This document shows positions 56,613 to 64,000 of a DNA stretch of 64,000 nucleotides, in pieces. The notes beneath the pieces were generated by a model. That model did no database searches, was not told the DNA's origin, and saw only the letters and a program-made list of their open reading frames with translations. This DNA is from Corynascus novoguineensis (Eukaryota > Ascomycota > Sordariomycetes > Sordariales > Chaetomiaceae). Numbering within the stretch: position 1 is the first letter of the stretch; every line of letters begins with the position of its first letter. Location of the stretch: contig MU857637.1 in NCBI GenBank assembly GCA_033296725.1, positions 165,683 to 229,682 on the forward strand, in the 5' to 3' direction. The position numbers and the translations under genes are program-made.

Positions 56613-58754
56613 ATGACGGCTCCGAAGAGCGCCCAATCCGGCGCGAAACCAACAACAGACGTACCCGGCCCAGCAACACCTTCTGCCAAGAATCACAGCA
56701 CCTCAACAATATCGGGCACGTCGTTCTTCGGTAAGCTTCCATTCGATTTCCCAGATATTTATTTTCGTGTGCATGACTTAGTACTGACGGCACTTCAGAT
56801 ACTTTTCTCGCCGCATTGATACCCGGCCTCATTCTGCTTCATCTTGTTGTCGCTCCCTATACCAAGGTTGAGGAGTCATTCACTATTCAAGCAGCCCATG
56901 ATGTGCTCGTGTACGGGACACCAACATCCGACGTCTACCGGAAACTGTCCAGTACATATGATCACTTCACTTTCCCGGGGGCCGTTCCCCGGTCCTTCAT
57001 CGGCCCCGTGGTGCTGGCCGGCCTCGCCCAGCCCATTGTTGACCTGGTCGGGTTCCAGCATGCCCAGTTCGTGGTGAGGGCCATCCTGGGCCTGTTCAAC
57101 GCCGCATGTCTGCTGGTTTTCGCTCGGAATCTCAGGCGCGCATATGGCGTTGGTGCGGCGAGATGGTACCTGCTCCTCCAAGCGAGCCAGTTCCATGTCA
57201 TATTCTACGCCTCACGGACACTGCCCAATATGTTCGCCTTTGGACTGAGTACGTATAAGCAACCCCTGTGCTTCAACACCCTATCCCCTGCCCTTCTTCC
57301 ATTTCATCACCACCACTAACTCTCCTTTCTCTCCCCAAACAGCCACCCTTGCCTTTGCCTTCCTCCTCCCGCACCCTACCAACCCCAAACGCACTGTTTA
57401 CCGTCAGCGCCTGTCCATCACTTTCTTGGTCTTCGCTGCCGCCATTTTCCGCGCCGAGGTCGCCCTTCTACTCGCCACGACCGTCCTTCATCAACTCCTC
57501 ATTCCCGCCCTCTCTCTCGACCGCGTCGTCTTCCCCTTTGCCGTCTCCTTCCTGACCGCCCTTGCCGTCTCGGTCCCGGTCGACACCTACTTCTGGCAAA
57601 CGTGGCCTCCCCGTCCCACCTGGCCCGAGCTCGAGGCTTTCGTGTTCAACGTTGTCCGCGGCGGCGCCTCTGAGTGGGGTGTCTCCCCCTGGCACTGGTA
57701 CCTCACCTCAGCCCTGCCACGTCTGCTGCTTAACCCGCTCACCTACGCTGTCCTGCTTCCCGTCGCACTCCTTTCCACCTCCCCCGCCCTTGCCGCAGCC
57801 GCGCGGCGCCTCGTCGCCGCCCCCGCCGCATTCGTCGCCCTTTACTCGGCCCAGCCGCATAAGGAGACGCGCTTCGTTCTGTATGTCGTTCCTCCCCTGA
57901 CAGCCGCGGCCGCGCTCGCCGCCGATGCTCTGTTTAAGCAGCGCAGGCGCAAGACAATCCCCGCCGTTATCGCTACCCTTACCCTCGTCGCATCGGTGCT
58001 CGCCTCCTTCGCCGCCAGCACGGCCATGCTCGCCGTGTCGGCACTCAATTACCCCGGCGGGGAGGCGCTGGCGCATCTGAGGGCGTCGGTGGTGGTGGCG
58101 GGTGGGACACCGGCAGTGGATACTGCCGCTCAAGGGGGCAGCGGGGTTGTTATGGGTCCTGCTGATGTTGTGTCGGTACATGCGGACGTTTTGGCTTGCA
58201 TGACGGGAGTTACGCTCTTCGGTACCAACGCTAATGTTGGTTCTGCTGCTGCGGTGGCGGCGGCGGCGGCGGCGACGACGACATTGCTTCCCTCCTCGGG
58301 AGCTAGTGGCTCGTCCGATGACGACAGTGCCAGAACTGTCATGGTTAAGCAACAGCGCGTCGGGACTGGAGACGAGAACGGGGTGCGTATCCTAGTCGAC
58401 AAGACCGAGGATGATGCTCTCTTGTCGAGGGACGACTTTTGGACTCAATTTGATTACCTCCTTGTTGAAGACAGGGAAAAGGTCGTAGGTGGGACTTGGG
58501 AGACCGTAGGCGTCGTCAAGGGGTATGGCGGAATTGAGGTTGTGAAACCCGGCACCCAGGACGAGGATGATATTGACTGGAAAGCACCGAGGGTCGTGGG
58601 CCTGGGAGAAACGGTTGCTCTGTGGAAGAGGGGGGTAAGGGACCTGACGGGAGGGTGGTGGGTCGGCCCAAAGATGTTGGAGAGGATATACATCCTGAGG
58701 AGAGTGAAGGATAAGGACGCGCCGAGGACCCGGGTGGTCGTTGACGCGAAGTAG
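56613..58754 (+). CDS. ALG12: Dol-P-Man:alpha-1,6-mannosyltransferase ALG12
   Basis: ER membrane GT22 enzyme that adds the eighth mannose to the lipid-linked N-glycan precursor. Three exons, 56613-56730, 56799-57248 and 57343-58754, give 659 aa. The lumenal first-loop motif VAPYTKVEESFTIQAAHD is intact, followed by YDHFTFPGAVPRSF, ASQFHVIFYASRTLPNMFAF, FRAEVALLL (about 225-233), VPVDTYFW (about 267-274) and the GT22 hallmark HKETRF at about 362-367. Many hydrophobic segments are present. The C-terminal third has an Ala run and a Ser/Asp-rich insertion (about 515-545) that looks like a species-level expansion. A first exon encodes about 39 cytosolic Ser/Thr-rich residues. Confidence 0.95.
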
Positions 58755-59704
58755 ACTCGACTCGTACACAGTATTGCAGGCATTTGTATTCCCATGTGTC
58801 GTATGACTCGGAAAATTGCTCTTTTGCGTAGAACAACCAACTGCCCGAGACTGAGTTTCCAATCACATCACAGCGGTCAGAGCTGGCATCATGCAGAAAA
58901 CAACGGGCATCCCTTTATTTCAACGTGCGCTACGAACTTCCTCAGCTGTAGAAGCCAAACCCAACGGCGAAACCACTATAACGCCAATTGAGTCCATCAG
59001 GTATTAACATTTTTTGGAGAACGTAAGCTCTCTGAAGGTGCGCGAGGTGACAGGAGGAAAATGGACAATGCCCGCTATGCCGACCTGGCACTTGGGCAGC
59101 GATCAGACCGCTGTGATACCCATACGTTGACAAGCCACTTTACCCCCTCTGAAGCATTTTTTTTTGGATGCACCATGTCCGTCCCTGTTCCTCATCCAGT
59201 TTCGATTAATCCTTGGCCTTCACTCTTCTTCACAAGGTCGGCGTTCAATTTCTTGAACTGCCAAGGCGGGAGCCTACTGTCAGGCCTTCCTCCAAAGTTA
59301 TTGCAAGCAAGATACGCCCATGGCGGGCACTCGAAATTCCAGGTCGCTGTGGTCAAAGGAGTGGAGAGTCCTATCTCATCGCTGCCCCTCCCATGATGTC
59401 GCGGAAATGGTTCTATTCCTTCCGTTTCGGCATGTGTCGTTCTCCGTCCTTTGTTCGCCAATTCGGGCATTTGATGGGTGCTTTATTCGTTGCCCGCGTA
59501 GTAAGTGGACGTCCACATGGTTCTGTGGGCTCTGTGTTGGTCCCAAACTATTCGTCTCCGCGTGCTTTGATAGCACCATACGTCTTTAGACAGAGCCTAC
59601 GGCTCGGCCTGTGTTGTTTCGTTGCTGTCTCGCCTAGTGTCATTCTCGAACACGGCTAAGGCAATGTCTCGTAGAGCACGGGACTCCATAATATCGCCAT
59701 CGCT
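58755..59704. other. Convergent 3' intergenic region
   Basis: Between the ALG12 and PPZ stop codons. A 148-codon plus-strand frame (59213-59659) has no domain signature and is not supported. Confidence 0.5.
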
Positions 59705-61423
59705 TCACACGCTCTGGGGATACAATCCTGCAGGCTACAGGGCTTGTTAGCCAAGGCTCAATGGGAACGAAACGCTGACGGTATCATGTGAGACATACCG
59801 GGCTGTTGAGCATTTGAGCTCGCTTGTTCCTCCCTTTCTTAATGTGGTTCTTGAGAGCATTCGAATCCAATGGTTTGAGCAGCTCGAAGCTGCACAAGAG
59901 CTCGGTGGACACTGACATGACAGCGCCCCAGTTGTCGAATTCTCCACAATACTACATATTGTCAGCCACTGGCCTAGAAACCAGATTGGGAACGGTTGTT
60001 AGCTTACGTTTGGCGCACTAAACACGGTAACCAGGACTCGATCCGTGAAAAATTCATAGCCATCCTCGACTACCATGTGGGCCCGGCAAACTAGGTCAAA
60101 GTCGTTGCCGGCGAGGAAATCGGTAATGACCTTCTTGCCGAAGCAGTAGCTAACGCCTCGCTCGTTGGCCTCCCAATCCTGGTCCATATCAGCGGGGTCA
60201 GACCAGAGCAGGTCGTTTAGGAGCCCGTAGTCAGGAACATCTGTCGGACGCGCAATGTTGCGAATGTCGTCCATATGGCTGAGTGCCGGAGACAGTCCTC
60301 CATGGACGCAAAATATCTTGGCCGCCACGATGGCGGCAATGGGAAGGCAATTGAACGTATCAATGAAAGTCTTCCATATCTTCACGTTGCATCTCCGCTT
60401 GCATTCGTCATAGAAGCCGTACACGCGTGTGACGTTGGCGCACTCGTGATTGCCACGAAGCAGGAAAAAGTTCTCGGGGTACTTTAGTTTGTAGCAAAGC
60501 AGCAGCAGGATAGTCTCAAGGGACTGCTTGCCGCGGTCCACGTAATCGCCCAGGAACAGGTAGTTGGATTTGGGTGGGAAGCCGCACATCTCGAACATGC
60601 GAATCAGGTCCGTATACTGGCCGTGAACATCGCCGACAATTTTAACTGGAGCATCCAGCTCCAGGAGGGCCGGCTGGGAAAGGAGGACTTCTCGGGCACG
60701 GTGACAGATGGCAGTAATTTCGGCATTCTTGAGGCAGACGCTTTTTGTGACTTTCCCGGCATAGGCGGCATCCAGCAGGCGCTTGATGAAGTCATCGAGG
60801 TCAATATCCTTAATGTCGCTCATGGCAATACCCGACGTGGTATCGTCCTTGGAAACTTCCTGCGGGGCGGATCCCAGAATCGGATTGGGCACATCCTCGC
60901 GCTTTACAAGGATGCTCTGCCCAGGTTGCTGAACAGCCGTGTCGGTGTTGGTAGCACCAGACGGCGGTTGATCCGAAACCTGGTCTACTTCTCCGCTGGC
61001 TTGTGCGGCAGAGACATCATGCACTCCTGCCTTCATGGAGGCCGACTGAATGGGAGAGGGCGGAGGGATGTCTTCGGCCAGCTGGGAGCCCATCGTAGCC
61101 GTGTCGGCCGACGAAGGCGAGCTCGGCGACGGAAGCGAGTCAGAACGACTTGCTCGGCTGTGCGGCGACCGCCCGCTCCTCCCAGACTTGACTGAAGCCG
61201 CATCCGACCTTTCGGGCGTGTCGCCGTTCGTTAGTCCCGCAGCAGAGTTTCGGGGGCTTTCCGTCTTGTTGGAGCCCGGGATCTTGGAACGCAGAGAACG
61301 GAAGGACCGGGAGGACTCTCTCGTGTCGGATCGACTGAAGGAGGGGTACGACTGCAGCCCTTCGTCGCCGTTGCCCGTCCCCTTGGACGCCGCGCCAGAA
61401 TCCTTGGAGTTAGAATTGCCCAT
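59705..61423 (-). CDS. PPZ1: PPZ-type Ser/Thr protein phosphatase
   Basis: PP1-related fungal phosphatase; yeast Ppz1 controls potassium/sodium homeostasis and cell-wall integrity. Three exons on the minus strand, 60008-61423, 59799-59951 and 59705-59734, give 532 aa. MGNSNSK at the N-terminus is an N-myristoylation signal. Residues 2-200 are Ser/Arg/Pro-rich and disordered, with SDTRESSRSFRSLRSKIPGS matching the conserved PPZ N-terminal box. The catalytic domain (about 205-500) has GDVHG (264), GDYVDRG (292), RGNHE (323) and CVHGGLSP. The last 10-codon exon gives a PPAGLYPQSV ending; without its splicing the protein would end VCLT instead. Promoter region extends right. Confidence 0.95.
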
Positions 61424-63945
61424 GTCTCCTCAATATCAGCGAGCTGAGCTCTGGGACCGAGAAGTCAAGGGGCTGGACGGCGTGCGCGTGTCAGGTTTGT
61501 GGTACCGGCAGGGTCGCCTTTAAATACCCACACAGCCTACCGCTGCACCCGTCTAGAAGCTTTTGCGTTTTCCCTAACGTATCCCCAGGGTTTTAGGGGG
61601 GGTGGTAGAAGCGCTCGAGGTCGAAGAGCAGAGTGATGGCGGTGGAAGACCAGCGTCTCGGTGAGTGTTCCGTTTTCAAAGATCCGCGAGCGCGCGCGGG
61701 TGAGTTGGGCTCGTCTTTCGGTAGAATGGACGCCGGGGCGTCGCAGGGTTTGTCGGACTTATCGGGCGGATCAAGGCGAACGAGGAATCGGAATTGAGGT
61801 CGCCGGGCGCCGACGTGGTGAACTCCGGGGGCTGGATGATGTCAGCCTCGCCAAGGAATCGACCCAACAGGACCAAGAAAAACAACAGCGAGGGCGACCA
61901 AGCAGTCCCAAAACCGCACAATGAGACAAGCCAATGGCTAATGCTAAGGAGAGGAAATGCGAAACCGGGGGGGGAAATGTGGGGATTGTCCAGAGGAACG
62001 ATGTCGCGAGAAAAAAAAAACCGAACCTACGCTTCGGCTGATAAGAAAAGAGACCAAGAGCTCCCGCGCCAAGGCTGAAATGGAGGAGCCTTCTGCTGGG
62101 TCAGTTTGCGGCTGCTGGCTGTCGCTACAAACAGTGAAAATACCGTAGGTATCGAGTGAGGGGGTGATGACGGTGGAGGTGCGTAGGTAAAATAGCTAGG
62201 GAGAGCTAAGAGGTCGGCTGATGGTCAAACAGACGTGCAGTTCGCCGCAGTTGCAGGGTCGCCACTGAGGCTCGATTGCCACGGCCGATTGTCCCGGTCG
62301 AGGTCAGCGAAAGCGCGCCCTTCCCGAATGCGTCGGGGCTCTGGGGGTAGAAATGAATTGAGTTTTGAGTATCAAGATGTCTGGGGGTGTTTCAGGGTCC
62401 CCAAGCACCAACTGTACGTCACTCGGCAAGAGGGTTGGATAGTATGAGGCTAATTGACAGTCGTCACTTGCGTCGAACAGATTTCGGAGATCTGGGGAAA
62501 AATGGGCAGCCGTCGTCATCGGCTGCGGGATGCGCAGAGGATTAGCGGGGTGGTGCCCTTTTTTCGATACACTATCCGAACAGATTGGTGCTGACCGGGG
62601 GGTGCAAGCCAGGTCAAAGCTCAGGGCTGGAATCGGCGGAATTGGCGACAACAACTGAAGGGTAGTTTGCTGTATAGTAAGGAGAAACTTCGGTTGGGAG
62701 ATGGCAGGGCGGTCCTAGCTGCCTTTGAAGGTTTTAGGTTACCGACGCAGAAAGATGCATCGGGACGTGACAGAACGGCAGGCGCTCTCGACAATCGCTA
62801 GACCTTGTTGGCAGCACGTGCCTCATCTCCCGCTGGAGTTGAGGCGGTTGCACATTGCATTGCCGCTCTTCTTGGCTAGCGCGCCCCGCACTTCAGCGTG
62901 CCTTGCACCTCACCTGGCGGAGCTCGCAGCGGCCAGAGCGGTCCATGACAGATCACAACGTACTTGTACATCACACCAAAAGAGCCAGTGATTTTGGGAA
63001 TTCCTTACAGGCGCGTCGTTAAGATATGAATGAATCTTCGATCGCTTTCAGTATTAAGGTCAAGGGGGCTCTGGGCTAGAACTGAAACAAAATGACGAGC
63101 AAGTCGCATCATCGTCTTGGCTCGAGGCTGCCCTGCCTTGGCGGTGCCGGTTGAGACAAAAGCCGCCTTGGTCCTGTAGTGTACAGAGAGTGCTGAACAT
63201 GGAGCGGGCTCTGAACCAAACACAAATGCATCTCCCCGGAACACAGTATCCCCAACACTCTGGTTTCCAGCTTGGCGTGTCATAAACACGGTATCTTTGA
63301 TTGACGCCAGTCGCAGGACTACCATTTTTTTTTCAAGAACCTACCTTACCGAGCTTACTCACCTAACTATCCGTACCTACACCAAGAATATAGTACAACT
63401 GCGATAAACTCGGACATGAACTGTGCTTGTGCGATATACCGGAACGGAAGGCTGCCGACGGGGTGCGCCGCGACGCGGCACTTCCGATAAGAGAGGACTT
63501 TCTTGCTGGCGGGGCCAGAAACCTACCCAGGGTCGGCTGCTGGGATTGCCAGGTTAATGTGCACTTTAACCTCTGTGCGGCGCGTATCCTAACCACATGA
63601 CCACCTTGCAAGGTCGGAACTGGGGAGCGGTGTGGTACAACAATCAGTGGTTTGGGAAGAGATTTATCCACGGGGCCCGATGATTCGGCCTGCCTCCCCG
63701 GGCAGTGGTTTCGGTTCCGGATTTGCACAAGTGCGACAGCTCCAGGGCTGCAGGTCGCTGCATCCCGCTGGGGTCGGTGGGGGGGTTTGTCGGGAGGCTA
63801 GATGGCAGTGGACGGGAAGCTAGGGAAGGGGACACGGATCGATCAAACCGGCACCCCGCGCGGGTTCGGGCAGCCGAACGAGATGCCGCCAGCGCATGCG
63901 GCAGCCGTCAATTGACGACTTTTGTGATGCTAAACAGGCTCTCTC
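61424..63945. other. Right intergenic region, no supported gene
   Basis: Promoter/leader of the minus-strand PPZ gene followed by sequence with no credible exon. A G-rich stretch (TTTTAGGGGGGG) lies at about 61590-61605. Confidence 0.5.
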
Positions 63946-63946
63946 C

Positions 63947-63999
<53 letters not shown>

Positions 64000-64000
64000 C
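63946..64000 (+). repeat. (CAA)n microsatellite at window edge
   Basis: About 18 copies running to the last base. If translated on the + strand in the CAA frame it would be polyglutamine, so it could belong to a gene beyond the window, but no start codon in that frame is visible close by. Confidence 0.92.

Noticed and set aside
59213..59659. 148-codon plus-strand frame between ALG12 and PPZ
   Set aside because: Lies in the shared 3' region of convergent genes and has no domain signature.
63946..64000. CRISPR-like or telomeric array at the right edge
   Set aside because: It is a plain trinucleotide microsatellite without spacers and without the TTAGGG unit.

Overview
The window is nuclear DNA from a filamentous ascomycete, most likely a Sordariomycete (Sordariales-like). 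Three things point there. Genes carry short introns of about 52-149 bp with GTNNGT donors and CTAAC-type branch sites. The intergenic spacers are long and non-coding. The encoded proteins are typical of Pezizomycotina: MSB1-domain protein, PPZ-type phosphatase with a long Ser-rich N-terminus, NmrA-like and SnoaL-like proteins, intracellular GH3 beta-glucosidase with PA14, and a UIM-bearing sterol glucosyltransferase. I assembled 17 protein-coding genes by hand, each exon chain keeping one reading frame from start to stop. There is also one decayed Tc1/mariner transposon and a set of simple repeats. No rRNA, convincing tRNA, CRISPR array or prokaryotic element was seen.

Layout, left to right: a 3.6 kb spacer; intracellular GH3 beta-glucosidase (+, 3590-6668); Cdc1/Ted1-type phosphoesterase (+, 7917-10213); uracil-DNA glycosylase (+, 11381-12653); a 3.5 kb spacer; MSB1-domain morphogenesis protein (+, 16128-19699); Mtm1-type mitochondrial carrier (-, 20818-22393); large Ser-rich protein with a C-terminal Cys module (-, 23682-27362); a 3.5 kb spacer; PAF-acetylhydrolase-like lipase (-, 30876-32975); NmrA-like reductase (-, 33650-34782) diverging from a SnoaL-like protein (+, 35461-36250); sterol glucosyltransferase with a C-terminal UIM array (-, 37444-41688); mariner relic (42604-43789); mitochondrial phosphate carrier (-, 44298-45581); CBS-domain protein (+, 47050-47711); small lipocalin-like orphan (-, 48394-49121); NAD-dependent epimerase-like protein (-, 50746-52083); a 3 kb repeat-rich spacer with a 10-N assembly gap; capping protein beta (-, 55155-56228) diverging from ALG12 (+, 56613-58754); PPZ phosphatase (-, 59705-61423); and a 2.6 kb terminal spacer ending in a (CAA)n tract.

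Most genes are single-copy housekeeping or morphogenesis functions (DNA repair, ER glycosylation and GPI remodelling, mitochondrial transport, actin capping, polarity), not a cluster. The only arrangement resembling a small metabolic unit is the divergent NmrA-like/SnoaL-like pair, with an inverted repeat in its shared promoter. The most unusual protein is the sterol glucosyltransferase: its catalytic half is followed by a Gly/Lys-rich segment resembling the C-terminal membrane-binding helices of VPS13/ATG2 proteins, and then by five or six ubiquitin-interacting-motif-like helices. This suggests a ubiquitin-reading, membrane-targeted sterol-modifying enzyme.
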